Source of the DNA: Candidatus Thiodiazotropha sp. (ex Codakia rugifera)
GTDB taxonomy: Bacteria; Pseudomonadota; Gammaproteobacteria; Chromatiales; Chromatiaceae
Direction of reading: 5' to 3'
NCBI GenBank assembly: GCA_025656675.1
Contig: JAHXHN010000002.1
Coordinates: forward strand, 537,302-601,301
DNA length: 64,000 bases
Below are positions 36,325 through 45,984 of the stretch, piece after piece; the stretch's first letter is position 1, and each line of letters begins with the position of its first letter. The notes below the pieces were generated by a model that had not been told where the DNA came from, did no database searches, and saw only the letters and a program-made list of their open reading frames with translations. The translations under genes and the position numbers were made by a program.

Positions 36325-37533
36325 ATGGCCAATATTAAGAATATAATGTACTGCGAGGGAAATACTGATGGTACGATCGGTGGTTCGTTCTATAGTTTAC
36401 TCTATTTGGTGCGGGGTCTAGATAAATCTAAATATAATCCTACCGTTGTTTTTCATAGTCATCATGCCCTTATTAGCGAGTATGAGAAAGCAGGGATAAA
36501 GACCTTAATAATACCTCATTATAAACCTGTATCAATTACAATTAACACCAATTCTCTATTATTTCTCAACAAGATAATTGGTAAGGTACAAAAGCTATTC
36601 AATTTGGTTGGCTATCTAATACTCTCAAGCTTAAGATACAGAAGACTTCTAAAACAACATGAAGTTGATCTTCTTCACTTGAATAATTCAATTCTTCGAA
36701 ATAATGATTGGATGGTTGCGGCGTTTATATCTGGTATTCCTTGTGTCACTCATGAGCGAGGGATCAATAATTATTACCCATTTATACCTAGGTTTATATC
36801 AAAATACCTGAAAGCTATCATAAGTATTTCAAACTCTGTAACTAGTACATTGATAAACAATGGCATTGTCAATAAGAATATTGTCACCATATATAATGGC
36901 ATTGATCCAATAGATGTGATAAATAAAATATCAGATAATGACATACTCAGAACGTTAGGTATTAATGATGAAATTAATGTAATTGGGGTGATTGGAAACA
37001 TTCGAGAGTGGAAAGGGCAAGAAATAGCTGTGAAAGCTATGAGTATAATTAATGACAAGTACCCAAATACAGTCTGTTTGTTGATTGGTGATACCGCACC
37101 CTGTGATATTGAATATCATAAAAGGCTGAAGTCCACCATTAATAAATTAGGTTTAGAGAATAAAATAATATTTACTGGATATATAAAAAATGTTGCTGAT
37201 TATTTGAATATCCTGCAAATAGTACTTCATACATCCATTGAGCCAGAACCATTTGGTCGTGTGTTAATTGAAGCCATGTCTCTATCCAAGCCTCTGATTG
37301 CAGCGAAAGATGGGGCAATACCAGAAATCATAGAAAACGAGAAATCTGGATTGACGTTTAATCCTGGTGATCATGAATATTTAGCACAATCTGTAATTAG
37401 GTTAATCAAAGATAAGTCTTTTGCAGAGAATATGGGTCAAGCAGGTTATAAACGGCTAATGGATCACTTTCACATTAAAGTGAATGTAGAAAAGACTCAA
37501 AATCTCTATACAGAGATATTTAGAACGAAATAA
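36325..37533 (+). CDS. GT4-family glycosyltransferase
   Basis: The 402-residue GT-B protein has 'GNTDGTIGGSFYSLLYLVRGLD' character in the acceptor domain and 'EPEPFGRVLIEAMSLSKPLIA' with the E-x7-E donor motif in the C-terminal domain. The mid-segment 'GVIGNIREWKGQEIAVKA' is the usual inter-domain stretch. It follows the flippase by 26 bases and should be part of the same transcript. Sugar specificity is unknown. Confidence 0.9.
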   Translation: MANIKNIMYCEGNTDGTIGGSFYSLLYLVRGLDKSKYNPTVVFHSHHALISEYEKAGIKTLIIPHYKPVSITINTNSLLFLNKIIGKVQKLFNLVGYLILSSLRYRRLLKQHEVDLLHLNNSILRNNDWMVAAFISGIPCVTHERGINNYYPFIPRFISKYLKAIISISNSVTSTLINNGIVNKNIVTIYNGIDPIDVINKISDNDILRTLGINDEINVIGVIGNIREWKGQEIAVKAMSIINDKYPNTVCLLIGDTAPCDIEYHKRLKSTINKLGLENKIIFTGYIKNVADYLNILQIVLHTSIEPEPFGRVLIEAMSLSKPLIAAKDGAIPEIIENEKSGLTFNPGDHEYLAQSVIRLIKDKSFAENMGQAGYKRLMDHFHIKVNVEKTQNLYTEIFRTK

Positions 37534-37771
37534 ACTTAGCTGACAGCAAATTAGTTCATGATTATATACATATCAGGTATTTTTCGATATCCTGGATTTT
37601 CACTATAAACAAAGACGCCCCTAATCTATAGATCTATTGTAAATCTGTAAATGTTATTTACCAGTAGTAAATAATACTATGATTGATTTTTACTTTTCCT
37701 TGAGCAGATAACAAAATATTCTGATTATAGGTACGTCCAGAATCCAAGCAACTCACATGATGGTTTAACAG

Positions 37772-38632
37772 ATGATATTAAATGCAATGACTGTCGATGT
37801 AGAGGACTACTATCAGGTATCTGCATTTTCGAAGCAGATTAAAAAAGATGACTGGGGTAGTTTTACTTCAAGGGTTGATCATAATACAAATCATATTTTA
37901 GATATATTTGCAAAACACAAAATTAAGGGTACTTTTTTTATATTAGGTTGGGTTGCTGAAAGAGAGCAAAAACTCATAAGAAAAATATCTGATCAAGGTC
38001 ATGAAATAGGGTGCCACGGTTATAGACATGATCTGGTTTATAATCAGACAAGAGACATATTTAATGAGGAAACACAAAAATCAAAGTGTATAATCGAGGA
38101 TATTACCGGTAAAGCTGTCAATGGATATAGAGCTGCTAGTTATTCGATTACTAAGAAATCAATTTGGGCAATGGATGTACTATGTGAGGCAGGTTTTAAA
38201 TATGACTCCAGTATATTTCCAATCATTCACGATAGGTATGGAATACCAAACGCAAAAACTACACCTCATGTTTATAATACCGAATCGGGAAATAGAATTA
38301 TCGAGTTTCCACTTTCGACTATAGGTATTGGAAACAAAAGAATGCCTATTAGTGGTGGAGGCTATTTCCGATTATTCCCATATTGGTTAACTCAACTAGG
38401 CTTGCGAAAAATTAACAAGAAGAGCTTACCATTTATATTTTATATGCACCCCTGGGAAATAGATATCAATCAACCAAGGATAAAATCATCAATATTATCT
38501 GAATTTAGACACTATAATAATATAGATAAATTTGAAGCAAGACTTATCTCTCTAATTAATGATTTTAAATTTACAACAGTATCTGATGTGCTACAGATGA
38601 ATGGATTATGGGATGCATACAATGATGGCTAA
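37772..38632 (+). CDS. XrtA-system polysaccharide deacetylase (DUF3473)
   Basis: The 286-residue NodB-type deacetylase has the exosortase-associated signature at its start ('MTVDVEDYYQVSAF'), 'GTFFILGWVAER', the metal-binding 'GHEIGCHGYRHD' (H-x3-H) and 'MHPWEID' near the C-terminus with the catalytic His; the DUF3473 tail is present. It removes acetyl groups from N-acetylated sugars of the polysaccharide, in the periplasm or cytoplasm. It is preceded by a 238-base gap. This family is a marker of exosortase-A-type EPS loci. Confidence 0.93.
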   Translation: MILNAMTVDVEDYYQVSAFSKQIKKDDWGSFTSRVDHNTNHILDIFAKHKIKGTFFILGWVAEREQKLIRKISDQGHEIGCHGYRHDLVYNQTRDIFNEETQKSKCIIEDITGKAVNGYRAASYSITKKSIWAMDVLCEAGFKYDSSIFPIIHDRYGIPNAKTTPHVYNTESGNRIIEFPLSTIGIGNKRMPISGGGYFRLFPYWLTQLGLRKINKKSLPFIFYMHPWEIDINQPRIKSSILSEFRHYNNIDKFEARLISLINDFKFTTVSDVLQMNGLWDAYNDG

Positions 38633-38655
38633 TCAAAATATAAAATCTGTTTGGG

Positions 38656-39246
38656 GTGATATTCGCTGATATGCGTCAATTTATAATTTATAGAATATTT
38701 GCTGCTATCATAAGAAGAGTCAGACACCAGTTTATTTTGCTATTTGCTCGGAAGAATAGTCTTCAGTCTATAAAGAATAGACATGGTAATAATATATTAA
38801 TAATATGCTATGGCAATATTTATCGTAGCCCACTTGCTGAGCACTTGTTAAATACGTTTTGCAGTCAGTCAGGTATAAATACAAGGTCAGCAGGTTTCCA
38901 TGAAAATATTAATAGACCATGCGAGCCTGAGTATTTAAATATACTAAAAAACTATGGGTATGATTTGTCCAACCATCGCTCAAAAAGGTTAACGGTTGAT
39001 GACGTATATTGGTCTGATGTAATAATTATTATGGATAGAAAAAACTGGGATATGCTTCACGATCTATATCCTAAGAGTGGTACCAAGACGGTGTGGATTG
39101 GTGCATTTTCAAAAGCAGTTGGTATTGAAGTAGCTGACCCATATGGTAAAAATAGCGATATCCTAAATTCTGTTATATTTGATATACAAACATGTATGAA
39201 AGACATCTGTAGCGTGTTGTCATTAGATACCGAGCGCTTGGTGTAA
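38656..39246 (+). CDS. Low-molecular-weight protein-tyrosine phosphatase-like protein with N-terminal extension
   Basis: The 196-residue protein has the LMW-PTP loop C-x5-R-S ('CYGNIYRSP', C51 to R57) and a later Asp-Pro ('VADPYG') that is the general acid. In EPS loci these enzymes dephosphorylate tyrosine autokinases of the Wzc type and so control chain length. Two features are odd: a basic/hydrophobic extension of about 45 residues before the domain, and Tyr in place of the usual second Cys of CxGNxCRS. No cognate tyrosine kinase is in the window. An in-frame ATG at 38671 is an alternative start. Confidence 0.82.
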   Translation: MIFADMRQFIIYRIFAAIIRRVRHQFILLFARKNSLQSIKNRHGNNILIICYGNIYRSPLAEHLLNTFCSQSGINTRSAGFHENINRPCEPEYLNILKNYGYDLSNHRSKRLTVDDVYWSDVIIIMDRKNWDMLHDLYPKSGTKTVWIGAFSKAVGIEVADPYGKNSDILNSVIFDIQTCMKDICSVLSLDTERLV

Positions 39247-39352
39247 CTATTGCGAATAGTATGTACATTTTCACTATACTTCCGAGCTACACGCTAAGAA
39301 GTATTTTTTAGTAAACAGTTACCATGCCTACATCTAATATCCCACTAAAACA

Positions 39353-40174
39353 ATGACTGAAAAAGCAAAATATATTCATATCGATGGTAAGAAAATATAT
39401 ACCATTCAACATATTCCTGATCGTGCTCCAATTAAGGGCGCTTTTGTGTTTATACATCCGTTTGCTGAGGAGAAGTTATGGAGCCATCGAGTATATGTTA
39501 GTTTTGCACGCGAGATGGTACAACATGGATACCTGGTAGTCAGATTTGATTTTCGGGGACATGGGGACAGTGAAACTGAATTTGTCTGTTCATCATTAGA
39601 AGATCATATTTCTGATATTGATTGTGTTATTACGACAATTAAAAGTGACTTTGAAATTTCACAGATCGGCCTTTTTGGTCTAAGATTCGGCGCAACATTG
39701 GCGGCTATTTATGCTTCATCAAGTACTGACATTAGTCGGTTAATATTATGGGATCCTGTAATAAATGGTGAAAGATACATGCAAGAGATATTGCGGAGTA
39801 ATCTTGCTACTCAAATGGCAATAAAAGGAAAGGTTGAAATCACTAGAGACGAATTAATTAATCAAATGCAATCAGGGAAACCCATAAATATTGACGGCTA
39901 CCTGTTAACACATAACTACTTTCTACAACTATCAGCTTTGAACCTGCTGGAGTTGAACTATCATCAGTCAACTCAATGTATAATCAATCAAATTGTAAAA
40001 AACCCGAAACAGCCACTTAATAAACTCTATCAAGAGCTTGTGATCCGATTTAGTGGGAATTCAACAATAAAAAAATCTCACGAAGAACAATTCTGGAAAG
40101 AGATAAAAACCTTCTACCAAAATGCAGATAATCTCACTACCTCCTCAATAGAATGGTTAACGGGCACACAATGA
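39353..40174 (+). CDS. Exosortase A system-associated hydrolase 2 (alpha/beta hydrolase without Ser nucleophile)
   Basis: The 273-residue protein has the alpha/beta-hydrolase core of hydrolase type 2 of exosortase loci (TIGR03101-like), with 'FIHPFAEEK' (about 33-41), 'RFDFRGHGDSE' and, at the nucleophile elbow, 'GLRFG' (109-113) instead of GxSxG. With Arg in place of the nucleophile it is probably not a normal esterase. Its stop overlaps the next start (ATGA), so the two hydrolases are coupled. The family's role in polymer or protein modification is unknown. Confidence 0.82.
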   Translation: MTEKAKYIHIDGKKIYTIQHIPDRAPIKGAFVFIHPFAEEKLWSHRVYVSFAREMVQHGYLVVRFDFRGHGDSETEFVCSSLEDHISDIDCVITTIKSDFEISQIGLFGLRFGATLAAIYASSSTDISRLILWDPVINGERYMQEILRSNLATQMAIKGKVEITRDELINQMQSGKPINIDGYLLTHNYFLQLSALNLLELNYHQSTQCIINQIVKNPKQPLNKLYQELVIRFSGNSTIKKSHEEQFWKEIKTFYQNADNLTTSSIEWLTGTQ

Positions 40175-41124
40175 AGTCTACACCGATTGAATTTAGTAAT
40201 AGAGAAGGCTTTAAATTATTTGGAATACTTGAGGAACCTATCAAGGATAGAAAAGATATTGCAATATTATTATTGTCTCCTGGTATAAAAATGCGAGTGG
40301 GTCCTCATAGGCTCTATAACAAATTATCGAGGGTGCTCGTGGCGTGTGGATTTACTGTTTTAAGATATGATTTCTATGGATTAGGAGATTCTGAGGGTGT
40401 TATACCGGAAAATGTACTTGTGAATGTATACAACAGTATTCAAAATGGAAGATATATAAATGATACGATAGATGCAATGGATTGGATGGAGAATGAGCAT
40501 GATTTCAACAAGTTTATCCTTGGAGGTTTATGCGGAGGTGCAATCACAGGGATGCTGACCGGTAGTATTGATAATAGAGTGAATGGGTTGATAGCACTGG
40601 GATTAATTAATGTCTTTGAGGGCGGAGAGGACAATTTCGCTAGATTTGTCACTGAGGGTCAACTTGATGACCTAAAGGATGGGTATTTAAAAAAATTAAC
40701 GGATATCGATTCATGGATAAGAATATTAAGCTTTAAAAGTGACTATAGGACTATATTTAAGATTTTATTTAAACCCGTTAGAGTTATTACGTCAAAAGTA
40801 AAACAAATCAGCTCTAAATCACATAATAGTGTTGAAATAGAATTCAAACATGATCATTCGAGTAACACTAATCCAAAATTTGCACCTACTTTTTTCTCGA
40901 TGTTGAAACAATCGAAAAAAATGTTACTTATATATAGTGGTGGAGATAGATTACTTTGGGAATTTAAAGAAAAATTTGAGGACATATATAGGCCACATTT
41001 GAGGAGATATGATGATCTTTATGAAGTCATTACAATACCAGAAGCGAATCATATTTTATCATTAGTGGAGTGGGAACAGACTATGCATGATAATGTCGCG
41101 AAATGGCTAAAGGAAAATTATTAG
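40171..41124 (+). CDS. Exosortase A system-associated hydrolase 1 (Cys-nucleophile alpha/beta hydrolase)
   Basis: The 317-residue protein matches hydrolase type 1 of exosortase loci (TIGR03100-like): 'LLSPGIKMRVGPHRLY' near 35-50, 'RYDFYGLGDSEG' near 65-76, and a nucleophile elbow 'GLCGG' with Cys121 in place of serine. The C-terminal 'EANHIL' supplies the catalytic His. The ATG at 40171 overlaps the stop of hydrolase 2. It probably acts as acyltransferase or thioesterase on the polysaccharide; that is inference. Confidence 0.88.
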   Translation: MKSTPIEFSNREGFKLFGILEEPIKDRKDIAILLLSPGIKMRVGPHRLYNKLSRVLVACGFTVLRYDFYGLGDSEGVIPENVLVNVYNSIQNGRYINDTIDAMDWMENEHDFNKFILGGLCGGAITGMLTGSIDNRVNGLIALGLINVFEGGEDNFARFVTEGQLDDLKDGYLKKLTDIDSWIRILSFKSDYRTIFKILFKPVRVITSKVKQISSKSHNSVEIEFKHDHSSNTNPKFAPTFFSMLKQSKKMLLIYSGGDRLLWEFKEKFEDIYRPHLRRYDDLYEVITIPEANHILSLVEWEQTMHDNVAKWLKENY

Positions 41125-41390
41125 AAATACACGTATTCTCAAGGCATTGCTAGTAGGCATAGACAGTTGGTCAGACTGGCAGAGGTAAATACATCTAAAC
41201 TGATACTAGCTTAATTGCATAAACCATTTACCATATTGTTATATGAAGGTCATCTGCCCCAAAAAATTATGCCGAAATGACTAACTCATGGATTGATGCG
41301 TTACGGTGATTTCCGGTTACCCAGGAAAAATCATCAAACCGACAATGTCTGTCATATCAAGCTATATCTACTCAATGTCGTATTATAGTA

Positions 41391-42935
41391 TTACCTTATA
41401 TTTGTTCGCATTCTATCCATTTCCTCTTCAATCCTATAAATATTATCACTTAAAAAAAGATTTAGTGTACTCCTCATATCTGCAATATCAGCATTAGATT
41501 GTGTTGATATGATCAGAACAGTTGCATCTGGTCTTCCTTTCAGCACAGATGTAATGCCGTATAGCTTTGCGGATAGTGCATTATTAGTGGACATGCCTCC
41601 GATGTAATACCATATCCAATTTACTCTTTTTGAACCTTGTGTATCTATAATGACCTCTTCCTCTATAGGTATTAACTTCTCATTTCCAACTGTGACTATT
41701 TCACGGTTTCTGCCAATACGCCTCCACTTTCTGTCATTGAACGATCTATTCATATCATTAATTACCTCTCGTCCCTGTTCCTGAGAGAAAAAAGTTGAGA
41801 TGAATAAATCAACCTTATTATTATCATTTGAATAACTTGTTAATAATTCGAAATCAGAAGGAAGCCATATAGGTTTCCAGTTATTATTTTGTTCGATAGA
41901 TATCCATTCATTGAAATTTAGTTGTACGTCAGTTGTTTTGAAATTGCTTTCTATAATGGAAGTATTTAATAACCAGTTTGCTATTGGGCCAATGCTTGCG
42001 ACAACTGCTATTGAGAAAGCTAAAAATATGCTTTTTTTAATGTTAACTTCATTTGATTTTATGGTTTTTATGTTATCAACTACAAGCGTGTCATGATTTT
42101 GATATTTATTTTCAAGTAAACCGGTAATAACAATGAAACACATGAAACTACAGGCGAATACTAACCAGCCAAGCCATATATGATCAACGAGTAGATTATG
42201 TGTCATGTTAGTATAGTGTCCAGCAAGAACTACTATATATATACGTATAGTATTAGAAATAAATGCTATTAATGATGCAGCAATTACATAAAAAATAGAT
42301 TTAAAAAGAGAATATCTAACTGTATAGACATAGAGAGTGGTCGCCGTGATTGCTGCGATTTGAAAACGTAAACCACTACATGTATCACCTACCTCGAATA
42401 TACCCTCAGGAATACTAATTAAGTACCCCTCCTGGAAAGAAGAATAACCAGTTAACTTCAGCAATTGATTGACAGCGAAGGCTGTTGGTTCTTGTAGTGG
42501 TTCTGAAAATATTGACCATATTGGTGCAGCACTTAATATTATTAATATTGGAAAGATGAGTCTAAAGTTAGTTCTCATTCCAAGTAACGATACAACATAA
42601 AAACATAATATAAATAAAAAGACTACTTGAGATGCAGTCTGTATATGTGTGATCTCCGAGATAAACCATATAATAGAAAGACCGATCAGTGAAACCGTTG
42701 ATATTGGTCTAAATTGTATACTTATGCGATTTTTTGTAGATTTCCACTCTCGTACGATTAAATAAAGTGAAATGGGTAATAACAACAATCCATGAGAATA
42801 TATGCTATTTTCTGCTGTCCAAATATCATAAAACCTGAGGGCGTTTGGATAGAAAATAATGATCAAGACAGCTAGTCCAGATGCAATAATAAATCCGGGT
42901 AATACTCTACTATCTAAAATAGATGTGTACTTCAT
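41391..42935 (-). CDS. xrtA: Exosortase A fused to EpsI (XrtA-EpsI)
   Basis: Exosortase A is a membrane protease/transpeptidase that cuts PEP-CTERM proteins. The 514-residue protein has eight or so membrane helices with the catalytic cysteine C186 in 'GDTCSGLRF', Arg231 in 'SNTIRIYIVV' and His252 in 'VDHIWLGW'. A C-terminal EpsI (DUF3485) domain follows from about residue 300, as in fused XrtA-EpsI proteins. It is on the opposite strand from all neighbouring locus genes, convergent with the hydrolase genes and divergent from the VOC gene. No PEP-CTERM substrate is in the window. Confidence 0.95.
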   Translation of the reverse strand: MKYTSILDSRVLPGFIIASGLAVLIIIFYPNALRFYDIWTAENSIYSHGLLLLPISLYLIVREWKSTKNRISIQFRPISTVSLIGLSIIWFISEITHIQTASQVVFLFILCFYVVSLLGMRTNFRLIFPILIILSAAPIWSIFSEPLQEPTAFAVNQLLKLTGYSSFQEGYLISIPEGIFEVGDTCSGLRFQIAAITATTLYVYTVRYSLFKSIFYVIAASLIAFISNTIRIYIVVLAGHYTNMTHNLLVDHIWLGWLVFACSFMCFIVITGLLENKYQNHDTLVVDNIKTIKSNEVNIKKSIFLAFSIAVVASIGPIANWLLNTSIIESNFKTTDVQLNFNEWISIEQNNNWKPIWLPSDFELLTSYSNDNNKVDLFISTFFSQEQGREVINDMNRSFNDRKWRRIGRNREIVTVGNEKLIPIEEEVIIDTQGSKRVNWIWYYIGGMSTNNALSAKLYGITSVLKGRPDATVLIISTQSNADIADMRSTLNLFLSDNIYRIEEEMDRMRTNIR

Positions 42936-43386
42936 ATTTCAAGAATAAATCATTGATTATGTGCGGCCGTTGAATTTCTTTTATGTGGCCTATTAATTTG
43001 AATGCAAGTACTATTGAATAGTGTGCCAGTTTCTCGTTTTTTCATATCTGTTATTCGTAACCATCAGTATACTGTAATTTCAGTGTAAGAGGTTTCTTTA
43101 CCGGATAAAAAATTATCCTTGCTTCTCGCAGGTTGGAAATAAGTAAATTATGCAATATAAATTGAATAATATTATGATGATGAGTGCTTGTAGTTGTTCA
43201 TACATAATTTAATAATATTTAATAATCTTGGAAGCTGGAAAAATAATTTCGCTTATTACAGGCCAGTCACAATTAGTTGAATACCGAAATTCGAGATATT
43301 ATTAATAAATAGCGAATTACATGTTAGAATTCGATTGAGCCTATGTTTATGTTGAATTTCCTTAATTTATAGAATGAACACTAATT
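42936..43386. other. Divergent promoter region between exosortase and VOC genes
   Basis: These 451 AT-rich bases have no gene. They must contain promoters for the minus-strand exosortase gene and for the plus-strand run starting at 43387. No clear sigma-54 (-24/-12) or other consensus was found by eye. Confidence 0.5.
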
Positions 43387-43806
43387 ATGCAAATTGATCA
43401 TATCTGTATTGCCGTGCGATCCATTGATAGAGCCATGGCTAGATTTAACGATATTTTTGGATACCACCAAAAAACAGAAAAGGTTACAAATACTCGACAA
43501 CAAGTTAATGTGGTTTTTCTAACAAAAGATGGGTCAATGGATATTAAACTTATTGAACCATCATGTAAGGAATCGCCATTAATAAGTTCTTTGAAAAAAG
43601 GTGAAGGTCTACACCATATTTGCTTTAAATCTGAAGCAACTGTCGATGACGAGTTATATAAACTTAAGGAAAAGGGGGTCAGAGTATTAACTGAGCCTGA
43701 AATAGGAGAAGCATTTAATAATGAAAAGATTGCTTTTATTTATGCGGGGTTTGGACTGAATATCGAATTAATTGATACCGATAAAAGAGCTGGAATACTA
43801 AAATAA
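43387..43806 (+). CDS. VOC-family (glyoxalase/methylmalonyl-CoA-epimerase-like) protein
   Basis: The 139-residue protein has two beta-alpha-beta-beta-beta modules of the vicinal-oxygen-chelate fold, with 'MQIDHICIAVRSIDRA' at the start, 'GLHHICFKS' (metal-binding His) in the middle and 'GLNIELID' (metal-binding Glu) at the end, closest in character to methylmalonyl-CoA epimerases. Within the polysaccharide locus, it may epimerise or modify a CoA- or nucleotide-linked acyl group. The function is inferred from family and context. Confidence 0.85.
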   Translation: MQIDHICIAVRSIDRAMARFNDIFGYHQKTEKVTNTRQQVNVVFLTKDGSMDIKLIEPSCKESPLISSLKKGEGLHHICFKSEATVDDELYKLKEKGVRVLTEPEIGEAFNNEKIAFIYAGFGLNIELIDTDKRAGILK

Positions 43807-43984
43807 AGATGGTATGGTGTGAATTAAATGTGTGCACAATACTGTAATTGTTTTTGCTTTAGCAAACATAGCATTAAAAAGTAATATATGTGTATAACAG
43901 ATATTTCAACTATTAGTCCTATTTTGGCCATCAATTATTATTTCGATTGCTATCTAAAATAAATCATATTTAAGAATAAATCGC

Positions 43985-45130
43985 ATGAAAATTATATTCT
44001 GGACTTCATTTGTTTCCGTGTTTTATGCCTATTTTATCTATCCGCTGCTATTAATCTTTGTGGGTAAAATAAGAAAGGAGGCAAATGAGGTTGTAGATGA
44101 AGACTTTTTTCCAAGTGTATCGATATTATTACCAGTGCATAATGAATCTGCAGTTATTGAAGAAAAGCTAAATAACATCTTAAAATTAGACTACCCTAAA
44201 AATTTAATTGAAATAATCATAGTTTCAGATGGCTCCACAGATAACACTTTGGAAATAGTGGAAAACTATAAAAGTGATATAACAATAAAAACAAAAAATG
44301 TTCCAGACCAGAAAGGAAAAGCAAATGCTTTGAATGAGGGATTACAATTGATTGATACAGATATCGTTGTATATACAGATGCATCGATAATGCTTGAGGA
44401 AGATGCACTAAAAAATATACTTCAGCCATTTAAAATTCAAAATATAGGGTGTGTTTCTGGAGAGGATCATATAATCGGTAGTAAGGGGGGGGAAGGTCTG
44501 TATGGTCAATATGAGTTATTCTTACGAAATAAAGAGTCTAAGATAGATTCAATCGTAGGTGCTAGTGGTTCGTTTTATGCACAGAGAAGTAATCTTGTAA
44601 TGCCCTTTGAGGAGGGTCTTGCACCTGACTTTCTATCAGTTTTAAATACAGTCGAGGCTGGTTTTAGGGCTATTACTGAGCCTTCTGCAATTGGAATCAT
44701 GAGCGCCTCAACGAGTACCAGTAAAGAATTTGATAGAAAAGTTAGAACATTATTGAGAGGTATGACTGCATTATTCTCTAGAATTAGACTACTAAACCCT
44801 ATTAGATTTGGATGGTTTTCTGTTTTTTTATTCTCACACAAAATTATGAGATGGTTGGTTCCATTTTTTCTTATATTGCTTTTGACGAGTAGCTTGGTAT
44901 TGGCTGATTATTTATTTTATTATGTTGTATTTATTGCCCAAATACTTTTTTATGCTTTAGGAGTGAGTGCCATACCTAAAAATAGCCTCATGCATGACTC
45001 TATTATTGGGAAGATCCCGCTTTTTTTTACGATGGTCAACATGGCGATATTGAAAGCTTGGGTAATGTATTATTTTGGAAAAAGACAAGAAGTCTGGCAA
45101 CCGACTAAACGTGATCATATCAAAAGATAA
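43985..45130 (+). CDS. GT2-family membrane glycosyltransferase
   Basis: The 381-residue protein has an N-terminal helix (about 3-24), a GT-A catalytic domain with 'SILLPVHNESAVI', 'VSDGSTDNT' and the metal-binding 'YTDASIM', and three or so C-terminal helices. It is like processive or polyprenyl-phosphate-linked GT2 enzymes that work at the membrane. It is the only inverting-type GT2 in the locus and could add a branch or extend the chain. A 178-base gap separates it from the VOC gene. Confidence 0.9.
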   Translation: MKIIFWTSFVSVFYAYFIYPLLLIFVGKIRKEANEVVDEDFFPSVSILLPVHNESAVIEEKLNNILKLDYPKNLIEIIIVSDGSTDNTLEIVENYKSDITIKTKNVPDQKGKANALNEGLQLIDTDIVVYTDASIMLEEDALKNILQPFKIQNIGCVSGEDHIIGSKGGEGLYGQYELFLRNKESKIDSIVGASGSFYAQRSNLVMPFEEGLAPDFLSVLNTVEAGFRAITEPSAIGIMSASTSTSKEFDRKVRTLLRGMTALFSRIRLLNPIRFGWFSVFLFSHKIMRWLVPFFLILLLTSSLVLADYLFYYVVFIAQILFYALGVSAIPKNSLMHDSIIGKIPLFFTMVNMAILKAWVMYYFGKRQEVWQPTKRDHIKR

Positions 45131-45984
45131 TGACAAAGCTATTTGGTAGTATTTCAATTGCGAATGTCGATTGAAAATACCGAATCGACTAAAAGAACTG
45201 AATTAAATTTCACCATCTTATACTTTTCATATGTATATTTGTGATTTGAAATAAGTTCCTGACGTTATCAAAAGTACTGACTTAGCAGAATATCAGCCAC
45301 TCCCATTTCTAAAAAGGCCATATCAAAAAGTGTAGTTATGACTCATTCCATTCGGTATTTGGGGTAGAGTTACCTGACTACTCTATGACCATAATCATGT
45401 TAAGGGCATACTTGGTTGATATACAGCGTTTTTGCACCTATGCATCACGATCAGGTATTTTTATCTCTCAAAAGTGGATTGTCTTTATTTGTAATTATTA
45501 ATCGGTTATCACCTGCAAACCATACCTCTATTCAGATGCCTGCTGAATAATCATGCAGTATTCTCTGCATCACTGTATAGATAAAAACCATAATACGATA
45601 CTGGTTGTTTATTATTTTGTGTACATTAAGTGTTTTTTGTAAAAGCACTTTTTTAGGGTATAGGACCTTAATGTACATGTTGTTATTTTGTGACATATTT
45701 TGTGGCAATGGTGTTAATATCATATGTAATGAAATGATTTCATATTTCGTGTTACATATTAAATAGAGTCAGGCTGGCGAACATAGGTGCCCATATTTGG
45801 GTGATCAAAATATTTAAACATGTTCTATTGTATATCAAGAACTGTACTCAATATGTGATGTTAAAAGTGAGGATTGTGTTGAATTGAGATAATGTTACAT
45901 TTTTATTTTATAATCACAGGCCTCAGTTTAAAGTAACGATAATTAAAGATAAATAATACAAAACAAGAATAACTGATATTAAAT
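45131..45984. other. Long gene-free region inside the polysaccharide locus
   Basis: No supported gene lies in these 854 bases; the 63-codon minus-strand frame at 45532-45723 has no gene-like features. The region holds a nested inverted-repeat structure at 45620-45677 and a smaller ATGCAG/CTGCAT repeat at 45553-45570. Confidence 0.55.
45620..45677 (+). promoter_or_regulatory. Nested hairpin, possible transcription attenuator
   Basis: TGTACATTAAG at 45620-45630 pairs perfectly with CTTAATGTACA at 45667-45677. Inside, AAGTG (45628-45632) pairs with CACTT (45646-45650), followed by T-rich sequence as in a terminator. The arms share the AAG bases, so the two folds compete, an arrangement seen in attenuators. 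It is 308 bases before the next gene. Confidence 0.45.

Noticed and set aside
45532-45723. 63-codon minus-strand ORF in the 45.1-46.0 kb gap
   Set aside because: It has no plausible ribosome site or domain and overlaps the palindromic structure at 45620-45677.
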